DNA from: Apophysomyces variabilis
Taxonomy: Eukaryota > Mucoromycota > Mucoromycetes > Mucorales > Mucoraceae
Assembly: GCA_002749535.1 (NCBI GenBank)
Contig: MZZL01000380.1
Coordinates: 997,584-1,061,583 of the forward strand
DNA length: 64,000 bases
Reading direction: 5' to 3'
Shown: positions 36,775 through 48,928 of the stretch, piece by piece
Position numbering within the stretch: position 1 is the first letter of the stretch
Layout of the letters: each line of letters starts with the position of its first letter
Made by a program: the position numbers and the translations under genes
Notes under the pieces: generated by a model
Database searches by the model: none
The model's input: the letters and a program-made list of their open reading frames with translations, nothing else
What the model was told of the DNA's origin: nothing

Positions 36775-38376
36775 TTATCGCATCTTAGCGGATACTTTTC
36801 GTCGTTCGGCAATACCACGCAATGTCCATTCCATGACACCTTCTTTCCATACCAGATCGTGCCCCTCGCCATCCAATATCTTTAGACGGACATCGTGTAA
36901 ACTATTTGCAAATGTATCGATCGCTCGTTGTGGAATCAGGCCATCTTTATCACCCCAAACGGCTGATACAGCCATTCGAATGTCCCGGTAACTAAATCCA
37001 AAAGAGTGGTATTTTTCCAGAGCTACCAATACGTCGCCAAGCTGTCCAGCACTGTAGGGCTCAGCCATCCGAAGCTTGTTCATGGCTAGATACAACGACA
37101 TGTGTCTGGGACGCACAACATGGCGTAATGGTCTGTGTGGTGGGAAATCCGTCGGAAGATCGATGGCATCCTGATCTAGCGAGGCTAACAGATCATCCTC
37201 CTCTTCAGTAAGCGTTGTCAGCGAACTTGCTGTGGTCATTTCAGAAAAGTTGGACTTTTTACTGCTACCACTGCTAGTGCTTGTATTACTTGTTCTAGGC
37301 GGGGATGCTTCGTTGTTATCCGATTCTGAAGGGCGCTCTTTGCTAGGCATACTGCGGTTGAACATCCACATGACATCCATAGCAAGGGAGATAGTCCGTG
37401 TTACCAGCGCTGCAGGCAGTCTGCGTGTCCACTTGAATGTTTTTGCTGCATGTGTAGACACCCAGGGTGAGATCAGGAAGGTGGGACTGAAGACCCGTGA
37501 AGGGTATTTATGGACAATACTCAAGGCATAAACGGATCCGACCGATTGGCCAATCAGACTAAACCGTTCTATCCCAAGATGATCTGCTAGTTGGATAACC
37601 ACCTCTATATAGTTTTCGGTATATGAGTACTGGTTTGTTGTCGCTCTTTTCCTTTCTTTCTTTCTTTCTTTTTCCACAATGAATTTTTACCTGCCCATTC
37701 AAGTACGCTTAACTGTTGAACATCGCATTCCTCAGTTAACCCATATCTATGACACGGATTACTGTGTAAGAACCAAAAGCTGTGTCTTCTCCTGTGTGCC
37801 TTCTAGCCCCGCCCCCTCCTCGTTATCGTCCTTCTTGTGAAAGTCCCCCCATCCCCTCTCCATATCTTTTTTTTTTTACCCTGGTCGTTCGGGCCAAATC
37901 ATTCGTATGCCATAGCGTAAAGCCAGTTCTTCAAACACAACGCCTACAAGTCGCATACAACCATGACCTCCAATAACGAAGGTAGGATGACCACCATTCA
38001 GTACACCATACTCTGCAAATCCAACTCGGTGCGATTTCAGCCGTCCGCCTGGTCTACTCTTATATTGAAACGTCTGATGTAAACGAGGTTCGCGCAAAAC
38101 ATCGATGCGCGGTGCTGTACGACTTGTAGGCGACGCGGGTGGCCTAGGGACAAAGTCTGTTGAAGTTGGCGCTATGGTTATTGGATCTGTTGTTGGTATC
38201 GACGACGTGAATGACGGTCGAATGGGTGATGTTGGCGTGGATCTGCAATCCCAATCGGATTCTTGCGTTCTCAGATGGGGATTAATTAGTTTTTTCTTAT
38301 CTCTTCGAGGCAGTGGTGTAGACACAGAGTTTTTGATTGGCTTTGGTGCGATGAGTACATCGTGTGATTGGTTCAT
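36775..38376 (-). CDS. Alpha/beta-hydrolase fold protein
   Basis: Exons 38376..37880, 37746..37691 and 37604..36775 give 460 residues if translation starts at the ATG at 38376. The fold is shown by GGHPTFVIGGHGCMRLVG, MIWPERPGYGLTEECDVQQL, ADHLGIERFSLIGQSVGSVY with nucleophile Ser in GQSVG, WGDKDGLIP for the acid and GEGHDLVW for the His. A Ser/Pro/Thr-rich N-terminus (about 130 residues) and a long Ser/Thr insertion with an acidic patch lie outside the core, suggesting regulation by phosphorylation. No signal peptide or membrane helix is evident. Substrate unknown (esterase, lipase or epoxide hydrolase are all possible). The frame is open far upstream of this ATG and may continue from the F-box gene; see the findings. 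Confidence 0.82.
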
Positions 38377-38444
38377 TGTAAGTAAAGTTTTTTTTTTCTG
38401 TCGGCCGTAGTTGCCGAACAAAAAGGAGAGAAGTATCTTTTTAT

Positions 38445-39212
38445 TTAATGACAATTTTGTTTCTTGCTTCTCAGTGTCCAACAAAGGCAATTGGATTTCG
38501 ATTCCGCATGATAAAACTCTGTTTCCTGCTTCTTGTGAAAGACGTTTTTTGGGCAGATCTGAAATGGATATACGATCTGTTTCCACCAAGAGGGTTTTTT
38601 CTTACTACGCAATGATGAAAGATGTATGGTCAGAGCCAATGGTGCGACGTAACAGAAGTCCCCTTGTTGTTGTTGCTGGGTACAACCATGGACAGAATAG
38701 GTGAGTTGCCAGAATGGAGGGCGTGCTTTGTTTGGAAATGGTAACACCTGCCGACAAGCTTGCATCACATGTATGCCGTCGCCTCTTGTATCTATACTCC
38801 GCACACTGGCAACAACAATACTATTCTTCGAAACAATAGGATCATCGTCCTTAGTGCCAACGTGCCCCATCGAGATATTGCGTATTACAGGCATGGCTGT
38901 TGCTCGATCACGGCGGAATCGCTTGGGATTGAACACGGAGACGGCAAATCTTGCACGAAAGCTGAGTTCGTCCATAGATTCAAAATTGAACTTTATAATC
39001 GATCGATTATGACCTTCCTGGTCCATCACCAGTCGCGGTTGGACTTCTGGGAGTTTATAACGGACAAGGGTTACTATTGCCAGGTGCCTCATGCGACGGG
39101 ACGTTTGCATAAGGGTGTATATAGACTCAAATTCAAGCAGAAAACAAAAGGAAAGTATCAATAGCTCGTTTGGCAGGTCATCTATTGTTCTTTCTGGTTT
39201 TGAAGATAGCAT
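38445..39212 (-). CDS. F-box-domain protein
   Basis: Read without introns this is a 255-residue ORF starting at the ATG at 39212. The F-box is near the N-terminus (TIDDLPNELLILSFCFLLEF, then YTLMQTSRRMRHLAIVTL), the Skp1-binding module of SCF ubiquitin ligases. The following about 150 residues (KFNFESMDELSFRARFAVSV, LPFPNKARPPFWQLTYSVHG, LALTIHLSSL) form an uncharacterised domain. The last about 50 residues look random. A canonical 47-bp intron (38605-38559, GTAAGA...TTTCAG) would replace them and shift into the hydrolase frame, producing a 723-residue F-box/hydrolase fusion. The N-terminal F-box is reliable; the C-terminal boundary is not. Confidence 0.7.
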   Translation of the reverse strand: MLSSKPERTIDDLPNELLILSFCFLLEFESIYTLMQTSRRMRHLAIVTLVRYKLPEVQPRLVMDQEGHNRSIIKFNFESMDELSFRARFAVSVFNPKRFRRDRATAMPVIRNISMGHVGTKDDDPIVSKNSIVVASVRSIDTRGDGIHVMQACRQVLPFPNKARPPFWQLTYSVHGCTQQQQQGDFCYVAPLALTIHLSSLRSKKKPSWWKQIVYPFQICPKNVFHKKQETEFYHAESKSNCLCWTLRSKKQNCH

Positions 39213-42200
39213 TGTCCTTGAATAAACGGGAAAGAAAGAAAGCAAGACTGTCGCTAAAACTGCTGGCTGTGATTTTTGTCTGCATGCTTTGAATTTGTCA
39301 ACAGCTGGTGTTGAGCTCCGAATGCAAATATGCAAAAGCGGACAGTTTACTATTGGATCGGAACCAAAGCGATCGCATATTACATGTATACCTATATATC
39401 GTACATGACTATTTCCGCCGCTTCTTTTTCGCCGGAAGAGAATACCGATTCATAGCTGGCCTAACGTTCCACTCATAATCATCTTGGGGGGGAAGAACTT
39501 GCGGGGTGTTTAGCAATGTTAATTACTGTTTGAACCAGTAAACATGACATGTCGTCTATTGTGATAAAACCTGGAATTCGATCAATGCAATAACGTGAAG
39601 ATTCTTTTTGCATCAGTGATTAATCAACGCAAGCTTATTCGAAATTAGTCTTCCAATGCTACTATTTGTTTATTCTAATCGGTGTAAACATGTTAGATAA
39701 CACTTTAAGTTTGTTTATCTTAAAAGGAGCAAGCAAAGGACAGGTAAGAAAAGCAAAACAAGAGAAAACTAAATTCGATATATCATTCTTTAACTCTTTA
39801 GTAAAACTCAGATCTCGATAGTTTAATCTGCCGAAGATATATCTAACGATTTTAATCAGTTTTGGTTCGGTGATGGCACAGCTAACTGTACTTTCACTAG
39901 ATCTATGACTTGAACCACTCCCCTAAATGAGCGTTCATTGTGGTCAAATAGGCGAAATGTAAGTATTGGTTCTCTGGGATAGCCACGTGAGACGGACAAA
40001 CAGCAGCTATTCCTGAACTGGAAGGGTTTGTTTCAACTGATTTTGCCCGCAAGATGATCGTAGAACAGATTCTTTTTTGCCGGTATACTTTCCTTGTCTA
40101 TGCCGGAGAAGCCTTGTTCGCATTTTCCTTCTCTTCAAAGCTGTGCAAACTCCTTTGTGCTTGTTCATTTCTTTTCTCCCTGCACATTGAGTAGTGCCCA
40201 TTATTTTTAGATTGGTATTCCTCTCTTTATTGCTTATTTTAGTCCATTTCTTTCATTCTTTTTCGAGTACTGAAATGGCCGTCTGCATATCATCTACTGT
40301 TCCTTCCGAAACTACAAGCTTTTCAATCCGGAGTAAACCCTGCTGCCTTTGCACTGGTTTGACCTGGAGTAACTTGTTGTTTGCCGTTTTGTGTAGTAGA
40401 AGAAAATAGTACAGACCCAGCTTGGTTAGAACGTTCTTGACTGGATAGTGCATGCATAGATACAGAGGTTGAGAGGCAATTTTTCATAATAACCATCGTC
40501 ATCACACATATCTGGCAATAGGCGCGGATAATCGGATTGCTTTTTTGTAGGAAGAAATCATTTCCACGTAAATAAGCTAGATAGGAAAAATGCAGATTAG
40601 TTATATGTCTTTACCCGGTAACAATTTGGTATGGTAATATGTCTGCTCTAAAATCAATTTTCATTGACTGGTCAAAAGCAGAGCAGCAGCTTTCCTGTTG
40701 CTACTCATACCATGTTGGCTTTTTATCGTCTATTGTTGCTGACGAGGATGGGAAAATTGAGTATCGTGCAAGAACAGCGTTATCGTCGCATTGAAACAAG
40801 GCGTATGACATTACCCTCCCGGCGTCGGAAGGTAACTGCAATGAACAACACTGCATGTCTGATGAGTACCAAATATGAGGGCTTGTTATCATTTCCAGTC
40901 CATTATATTTACGAGGAAGGCGCGTTTGTTGATATCAACGCACTTAACAATAATGATACTCATCCAAGCGCTAAATATCTGTGGCGACGTATCCCATTTC
41001 ATATGTGTACCGATCTATTTCACGAAACGTCACTACGACCTTACTAACCAAGTTGCATTAGGATTCTAAAGGTCATTTGCCGAGGGTCAGTCTCGTCGTG
41101 AGCATGTGAGCGGTTGTTATGTCCTAAGAATTTTCTGGTCGGTATCACTCGAACCATGGGAAAAGATCGGTGTTGTGTTTGATATCCATAATCGTCCAAG
41201 AAACTAAAGATCGGGCTTCTGAAAATTCCAAGCTCGAGGGAAAGAGTCACTTCGTGTTTAGCAGCTGTAGCAGATTTTATGCAGCACGTCTAATGTTTAC
41301 TGGTAGACGCATATCAATGTATGCTTTCGTAATTAACTATTGCAACTCAAAGTATAAGATCATTATAAGCTCGTACATGGAAGCACCCGTTGCCTGTGCT
41401 AACTATTAATCTTATAATTTTAGTTTCTTTTTATTGTAGCGTCTGTTTAGTGCGACTAGCGGTAATGACCCCCCATATTCTAAAGCTCCGTTTAGAACAG
41501 TGTATATATATGCCATTTACTTGCTCCATAATTAACATAACCAAAAAGAAATTTTTGAGCACAAGAGCAGACTGTTCCAAAAAAGAAGCGCAAAAGCATA
41601 ATAATAATGTTCACTATATCTGGCTTTGTATCTGTTGCACTTGGCCGTCCAATATCAACAGCATCTTTGTCCAAATAGTGTGGGCCATAGATTTGCTACA
41701 TAATTTACTCATTCTGGATTTAGCTACAATGAATTGGATAGCTGAACAATTTTCGAAAGATCTGCAATCGATGTCCCATTTGCTTCAGCGAAATTGTTGT
41801 CATCAAGGATCTCCGATTTTAGCTAGACCGAGAAAGAAAAAGGAGAGGACAGTCTTCGATTACATCAAAGATATTCTCTTGGACATTTAGATCTCTTAAT
41901 AAAATCACTATCATTCAGTATCTTGATGGAAATGGCATCAAAATCCTAAGCCTGTCTTTTGCATACCAATTTCTTTTATACCTCCTCCTGGTCTGTATAA
42001 ATCAATATACAACCATTCAATAGTACCATAGCCACTCCTGAAGAGGAAACAGATTCCTCGTCATGTTTAACAGGAGCAGACTGATACCATCGAACTTGCT
42101 TTCATTATTGAAAAGATTTTCAAAGGAATGAACGCAAATCCTAGTCTATATTGAAATCAAAAAACAAGGGGTGTGTTACCTGTATTCTTAGATTTCGTGC

Positions 42201-43917
42201 ACGTTGCGTATCATTCATATTATCCAACCGTGTTCTGAATCTGCCCTTGTATGATCTCAACACTTTTCATGTTGTCTAAACAGGAATTGTTACATCGGGA
42301 ATTCTTGGAAACGACGCCTATGGCACTAAAAAAAGTGTGAACAACGTGAAATTTTCAGTAAACACGAGTTGACCCCCTTATTGTTAATGCACTAAAGCTT
42401 ATATGCATAATTGATCTTTTTGAGACAACGTTGTAAAAATAAGGCGAATAGCCAATCTGTCCACTAGCTTTTCGAATGGTGTTAGTGACAAAATTGTTTA
42501 GCTTCCTATAGTCCAAACTATTCCATATAGAGCTTTGTTATGTATCAGGCTTGAAGCAGGCTGTTATATGATTGCCTTTGTTTTGAACCAAATAGCTAGA
42601 TCTTTCCAGATGCAGCACGATCTATAAGCCAAAAAGCATTTTCGTTACAAACTCAATGACGGCCAATAGGACATTGGTGCTGTGTCAATTCTTTGATCTG
42701 TCTCACACATAAAAGTTTAATTCCGAATTTTGTAAGCTCCTGATTTTCGTAGTCAGCTATTGATTCACTCCTCATCTTTTTTGTTGGATTGCGGAAACCA
42801 AAAAAGAACAATTTGGAGACGGTGTCAAAAGGGAGCACGTGTGTTACCGAGCATATATTACAAGTCGCACCCTAAGGTTTAGCGTTTTTGAGCCGAGCAT
42901 GGTACCAATGTTCCGGTACTGGATGCCTAATTTTGGCTGGGCGGTGTCTTAAGGTAACAGCATGAAAAAAAAAACTGGTGTAAAAAAGACTCGGTAAGAA
43001 TCCTTATTCAACGTCAGATCTTTTTAGCTCGGCCGGGGCCCCGCTATGGTTTCTCGTTGTTTTTGTTCAAGCGTTGGCGCCATATCTCCTTATTTGCTGA
43101 GATAGGACAAAGAGTTATTTCTGTCTATGTCTCGAATGATTAACATTGTCAGAAAAGAAGATGAATTTATATTTTTTCTTGTTGCAGTTTGGTAACGTTA
43201 TAAGGAGGATCTTGTGACACATCAAGATCTGGACCACACGAGAAACGATAAGATTATACAAAACCAAAGCCACGAAATGCCATTTCACTTGGATTTAAAG
43301 AATTCACTACGATAGAAATGATTACGAGCAATGCCGACTTAGCACACTACTAGAATAAAGGAAGGAATAACAGCAAGCATTTAGTAAGGGGGAATTGAAT
43401 AGAGGTGTGCAAGTAAAAGAAAGCTCTTCATTTTTAAGAAAATGTCGAAATTCAATATTACTAAATAACGAAATTCTTTATTCTCACTTCAAACCCTGAT
43501 TTGGGCATTGATCGAATGTGTATGTTTGCGTGGGAAATGACTAGGTTAGCAGGAAACCGTGACAAAGACAATTACCAAGACGATGAGCTGGATCTCCGGA
43601 AAGAAAGAGCGCTTCAACCGTTTTATAGTCAAGAAGCTATAATTTAGCGGGAATGTTTTGTCAGTATAAAATGGTGTAATTCGGACAACACAGCATAAAA
43701 GTTGTTGAACCCAAGTAGACTTGTGTAATGAAAAAAAAAAAGCACACATCTTCTTTTTTGTGTGTCTCGGTTGGGTATTTGACGGAGCCGAATTTTACAT
43801 ACATTTTTTCATCTCTTACTCTCTTTTAACGTTTCTCTCCTTCTTCTCTTTAACAATCCCCCCTTCCTACATTTCTTTTTCTTCTTCCTTTTTCCTTCTC
43901 GAAGTTAAAGCCCAACG
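39213..43917. other. 4.7-kb gene-poor region
   Basis: Divergent upstream DNA between the F-box and seven-helix membrane protein genes. ORFs at 40253-41409 and 41390-41890 show no domain. The latter ends with a somewhat coding-like stretch from an ATG at about 41730 (MNWIAEQFSKDLQSMSHLLQ...), which could be a tiny gene but lacks support. A GC-rich patch at 43031-43056 is partly repeated at 55836-55856. Otherwise AT-rich and featureless to me. Confidence 0.4.
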
Positions 43918-45527
43918 ATGGGAAATAACTTTGATCCATCAGCATTCAAAAATGTAGTCTCACAACCGGATGGGGCCGAGTTAGCTTCTCTTCTTGTGGC
44001 TTTATTATGTATCTCCATCATGGCTGTTTTATTCGCCATCAAGACGTACGACGTCCAGTTCAAATATCTTAGTTACTCGCGATGGCTTGTCGTTTTACTT
44101 TATATTTGCTCTTGGACTTTCACATTCTCGGCTATCATCTTGGTGTCCACGAACGATGGTAAAAAAGCGACCAAAAGAAAAAAGAATAAACAAAATCTTT
44201 AATTTTGATATGATCGTTTTTGACATTTTGGCTTATCGCGACAACTTTTTTTTTTGAAAAGGAAATTACACGTCGTGCTTCCTGACCCAGATGGCTTGTG
44301 ATATATTCTATTCCTCGACAAAAATGATCATTTACACTTGGTAAGTGAAAAATCCCGCCTGCGTTGCACGAAAAACAAAGAGCACCATTTTTTTATGAAA
44401 CTTACCCAGTATCTAAAAGGCTGATCGAAAAGGTCTGGGTCGTGTCAGCAGCTCGACAATCTAGATGGCAAACACTATCTTACAGATTCCACTGTCTTCT
44501 GATGACGCCTTACGTCGGGATCCTTACCCTCATGGTAACGAAACAATCTGGAAATTCATTCAATTCCGCTGATTTACGATCTAACTAATTATGTAGCTTG
44601 TTTTTCATATCATCGACTTGGAAGCAGATGGCGTGTGCTATATTGGCTTGGAACCCGTGGCAAGTGTTCCACTGCTTGTAAGTATACATACTGAAAGAAA
44701 ATAAACATTTATAACCAAAAAGAAAGAAGAAAACTAATGATTGAAATTACGATTTGTTAGGTATACGATTTTGTATGGGATCGAGAAAGAATAGAATGTT
44801 AATTTGAAAATGATAACCTAACAATCTTTCTTATTTTAGGTCTTCAATCTCTATATGACAATTCTTTTCGTAAGGCCTTTAATGAAAGTCGGAAGAAGCG
44901 TTAAGACCGAATGGAAAGTATCCCGTCTTCATGAAGTCGCCAAACGAACCCTCGTCGCCTCCATAGTCACTTTACTTGTCTCTTTCGCCAATATCCTTAC
45001 GATTATTCTTTTCAACGGCCGAGAGCGTGGTTTGATGTGTCTAACCTGCTGCGTTGTTGATGTAACCATCAATTTAGCTACGGTTCATTGGGTAAATCAG
45101 ATTAATCATAGTGCGCCCAAACTTTCTTGTTAACCCCTTTCATTTCGTTTTAAAAAAAATTGCTTAGGTCACGACGAACCCATCGGCGAGAACTTCTAAA
45201 GATAATTACCATAGCGATCCTACGCCAAATCCGAATTCGTCACCCTCCGCCGAGCACAACACACAGGAACGATCGCAAGGTCATCCATCGACGGAAAAAA
45301 GCCAGTATATGTTCGCAAGCGAAATAGAGGAAGATATGCAAGCATACGTCACCCAGACTGAGCATACTACATCCAGTTATAGGAATAGTCGATTTGCGAG
45401 CGGTGGTCAGAAAGAGGACGACGAAATGGACTTAAACAGCAGTAGAGTCTCTTCTATCCACGAATCAAACAGCAGTCGAAAATCATTAACCAACGTATAC
45501 ACGACCTCGTACCCTGGAACTTTATAA
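43918..45527 (+). CDS. Orphan seven-transmembrane protein (GPCR-like topology)
   Basis: Six exons, 43918..44158, 44262..44340, 44420..44534, 44597..44677, 44840..45091 and 45168..45527, encode 375 residues. Seven hydrophobic helices can be counted: ELASLLVALLCISIMAVLFA, SRWLVVLLYICSWTFTFSAI, a third at QMACDIFYSSTKMIIYTW, then LMTPYVGILTLMLVFHII, VFNLYMTILFVRPLM, VASIVTLLVSFANILTIILF and LMCLTCCVVDVTINLATVHW. A Ser/Thr/Asn-rich cytosolic tail of about 120 residues follows, typical of receptors regulated by phosphorylation. There is no signal peptide. I recognise no named GPCR class (no DRY or NPxxY, no Ste2/Ste3 or Git3 pattern). A transporter or ion-channel-like role is possible. Convergent with DNA polymerase eta, with 207 bp between stop codons. 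Confidence 0.78.
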
Positions 45528-45734
45528 GCTCTTTTCTTATTTATTTCAAAACTTTTCTATTACCCTACAAGTGTTTCTCAACTAACCCACTATATCCAAA
45601 ACCATCTTAGTATACACCCAGCTAAAAAGAATACAAGGACAGATACGATATATAGTATGATACGAATTATATGAATCAAGCTACTACTACTATTTTGTTT
45701 TTCTAAAGAAAAAGAAATATACACAAAGATTATT

Positions 45735-48073
45735 TCATGACCGCGACTGAAAAAAAGATTGCCGTTTACGCTTTTTTGTTGATCCATCTGGATCATCTTC
45801 CTGTTTCCTCTTTTCATTCCGCACCGGCTCTGGGTGATCCCCAGTAGAAGTAGTAGAATGGCTATTATTATTATCATAATTATTACTCATGACTCGTTCC
45901 TGCTCTTGCAGTTCCATGGCGAAGTGATAGTCGGTATGTTCTGGAATATCAGCATAAGGTATAGATCGAAGACACTTGTCACATGTCCACCTGGTGGACG
46001 GGCCTTCCTCTTCGCGTTTGGCCTCCTTAGCAAAAAAGCTTGTGATACAATTCGTAGGTGGATTAGGCTTGTGCGACGTCGAAGCAAACGTTTCGTTTCC
46101 ATCAGATAGGCGACCTTTGCCAAAAAATTTTGATATCGTATGGGACGTCACCGACTCATCCTGGGAAAGACCTAAAGCCTGGAATGACAATCCGATGCAG
46201 GGATACGGATCCTCGATCATGTTGAAGAGTTCCCGAAACTTTTGCGAAAGACGATCTGTCCCGGCAACGCCGATATCGTGATTGGTAGGGTTGCACAAAA
46301 ATCTTTCTGTTTTACCTGCGCTTTTCAATTCGCTCCTTCGCAACATCGGACAAGCCTTCGACAGGCTAGCAGTGTTTTGCCTTGAGCGAACATGCATCTA
46401 ATGGGCTTTGTTTAACCATGCATATTTTCTTCTTTTTGCTTATAAAAAATTGGGATTTTTTACCGAGATAGTTTTTGGCCAGGATCCGTACTCTTCAAAA
46501 TGCGCTAGAATACGATTGTAAAGCTCAGACCCCAATATTGTAAACCATCGCTGCATCTCCCTCTCCGTAGAAATGAACGGATTCATGGATTTGGCTGCCA
46601 TAAGAGATTTTGGTTCTTTTGCGATAATAACTTTCACAGAGACACCAAAAAGTTAAAACATTTAATTTAAACATTGGCTACACTTACCTTCCTCATTATC
46701 GATACCGCGCGCAATATTGTACAACCACGAGCCTGTGGACTGGCCGAATTTCTGTTGTAGATCCTTCATGTCATACTTCCTATTAATTCCTGTCAGCCAT
46801 TTTATTCATTTTTTATCGTCCAAGTCATAATTACCATAAGTCGCCCGCTTTTTCGATGTTCAGTTCGTTTTGGACTTCGTGTCCAAGCTTCCCTCCCAAG
46901 TTGCGTATTTTTGTGAATGGTATCTCTTTCATAAATTCAACAAGCGCTACATTTCGGAGTATAGTCTAAAAAGACCTAATTTTTAATTCTTCCGTTGACC
47001 TGTTTTGTGAAGCCTTCTTCACCTGCTTGTTAGGTTTATTCATGCTTGAACATAACTTCGCGGCAACTTTACAATGGGCAATTCCTTTATAGATGGTTTT
47101 TCGTCAATCGATCGGTGGGAGGAAAGGAAGAAAGACTCACCAGCAGAACACGAGTAATGTAGTTCGTCAAACACCTGTTTCCGTATCCTGCCAGCAAGCT
47201 CAGCTCCGATGGCCAGTTGCAGGTCAGACCAGGTGGTACGTGCCCAATTTGTCCCCGCTGAATCCTGTCCTTCCTCTCCCTCTTCTTCCTTTGATCTTAT
47301 CGTGATCGCAAGCGAGTCCCAGTCTATCGGTACGTCACACACGGTGTCATCCACCTTTGCCAACAGTTCTGACTGGCTCAGATACGTTTCCGCTAGACGT
47401 TCGTTCACATAGGATGTGACGTCAATAAAAGCTTCATCGAGACCAACTTTCTGGATCTTGGACGCGTATTTTCCAAAGATCGCCAAGATCTTCTTTGACG
47501 CCTCTCTGTAAGGATCGAGACAAACTTTATGCGTGGCTCGGTCGGGTGATGGATAATAGCGAGGTTTAGGATCATCCTCGGCATAGGTTGCTACATGAAC
47601 CAACTTCAACTCTGAAATTCTCCTCTTTTTTAGACGGGATGACTGGCAGCTGTTGAATTCGGATTTTGCTCACTTACCAGGACACATTCTCTTTGCTTCT
47701 TTCGCAGTGGTCCCTAATCGCGTTATTCCAAATTTTCTCGCAGTATAATTCACTAGATCCATGGTGGTGCTGTATGAGTGATAAAGATGTCTATCATAAC
47801 GAGACAACTCACCCGCTATAAGACTGTCCCATTGTTGTACTGCAACTGGTTCATCGCGCGACAGCCCTAATCTGACTTCCTCTTTGCTTTGATATTAAGA
47901 CACCTGATCTTCTAATGAAGTATGCATACCAACCTACTTGACAATAAAAGCAATCTGATCATTGAGGCATAGTTAGTCACAAATGAGCATTTGACATGGA
48001 CAGACTAACCGAGATCGATGTGCAATATGCAACGCGACTTATGCAAACATGGCGGTAATGGCGTGTTTGTCAT
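45735..48073 (-). CDS. RAD30: DNA polymerase eta (Y-family translesion polymerase)
   Basis: Bypasses UV photoproducts during replication. Ten exons encode 604 residues: 48073..48010, 47954..47934, 47881..47813, 47752..47678, 47611..47141, 47094..47033, 46965..46835, 46779..46688, 46630..46464, 46397..45735. The palm metal site is HIDLDCFYCQVEEVRLGL with DEAFIDVT. The finger block is LIAVNYTARKFGITRLGTTA, and the thumb contains CSAGIAHCKVAAKLCSSMNK. KIRNLGGKLGHEV is the helix-hairpin-helix. The C-terminal region has a UBZ zinc finger (CDKC...HTDYH) for ubiquitylated PCNA. Three [IST]xFF-type PIP-like motifs also occur: TISKFF, CITSFF and a terminal QSFFQSRS after a basic run. The second exon is only 21 nt and holds the catalytic DCFYCQV. 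The start was chosen at the first in-frame ATG (48073), 18 codons before HIDLD. Confidence 0.95.
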
Positions 48074-48686
48074 GGTATTCTTTGGGCGCAGCAGTTACCC
48101 AAAAGAAAAAAGGATGTTCAAATCCAGAACGCTACTGGACTGTCAAAGCACACTGTCTGCCTCCCAAACTGTTATTCATATGTTGTATAGCAAACCTTGA
48201 CAATTAAACTACCCTAACGACGTTGTTTAACTGATATGTTTATTGTTGGCGTAAAAACGGTACGAACATTTCTATTTTTTCCGAAGGAAAAAAGCGAAGG
48301 TTATTGACTAATTGCACTGCAAAACAGTAAGCTTAACTTGCTATGCCGGTACATGTCTTTAATGCACACGGGCTAATGTAAAGCCAGACAGAAACATGGA
48401 ACCACATAGTGCTTTAAACGCTCAATTCAGAAACAACATCATAAAAAACGAAGACAAACTTTCAACGTTCCTTGGCTGCTGCTTCAGTTAAACAATCTAT
48501 CGGTTCATCTAACTATATCAAATGCATTTTTCCAAGTTTTTGTTTTATTTGCTTAAGATAAAATCAATTGAAGTCTGAAAAAGTAATTAGACAAAAGAAT
48601 AGAAAGAAACGAAAACGGAGTAACACGCTATTATGCTTTTGTGGTAGTTAATGTGCTTTGGAATAAAGCTGTTGGTTCGTTTCTTT
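48074..48686. other. Intergenic region
   Basis: Upstream of DNA polymerase eta and 3' flank of the metallothionein gene. AT-rich; no gene seen. Confidence 0.5.
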
Positions 48687-48928
48687 TTACTGGCCACCAC
48701 AAGTGCAATGGCTTCCGCAACTACATCCTTGACCAGTTCCCTTGCATTGGCAAGCCTGGTTATGCTTGGCTTTGCAATCAGTACAATCGCAGTTGCTATC
48801 ACAGTTGCATCCGCCGCTTCGGCATCTTTTACCCGTATCTCCAAAGTCAATAATGTTCAAATGGAATAGGGAAGAAAATGGATCACTTACACGCAAATAT
48901 TATCGCTTCCTTTACAAGGACAACCCAT
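48687..48928 (-). CDS. Metallothionein, 15 Cys in 58 residues
   Basis: Exons 48928..48891 and 48825..48687 encode a 58-residue Cys-rich protein that should bind Cu(I), Zn or Cd through thiolates in the cytosol. It begins MGCPCKGSDNICVC and continues with CNCDSNCDCTDC, ACQCKGTGQGCSCG and HCTCGG near the C-terminus. Fifteen Cys fall mostly in C-x-C pairs, with no aromatic residues, the hallmark of the class. The splice (GT|GTAAGT...AAAAG|A) is required, since exon 1 stops right after the donor and the longer unspliced ORF begins with non-Cys sequence. One His lies in HNQAC and another in SHCTC, which could also serve as ligands. A TGCGCTC motif at 49193-49199, 265 bp upstream, matches the animal metal-response consensus but may be chance. 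Too small to appear in most automated gene sets. Confidence 0.88.

Noticed and set aside
41390..41890. 166-codon plus ORF
   Set aside because: No domain; first two thirds look random. The last 50 codons remain a weak possibility but lack support.
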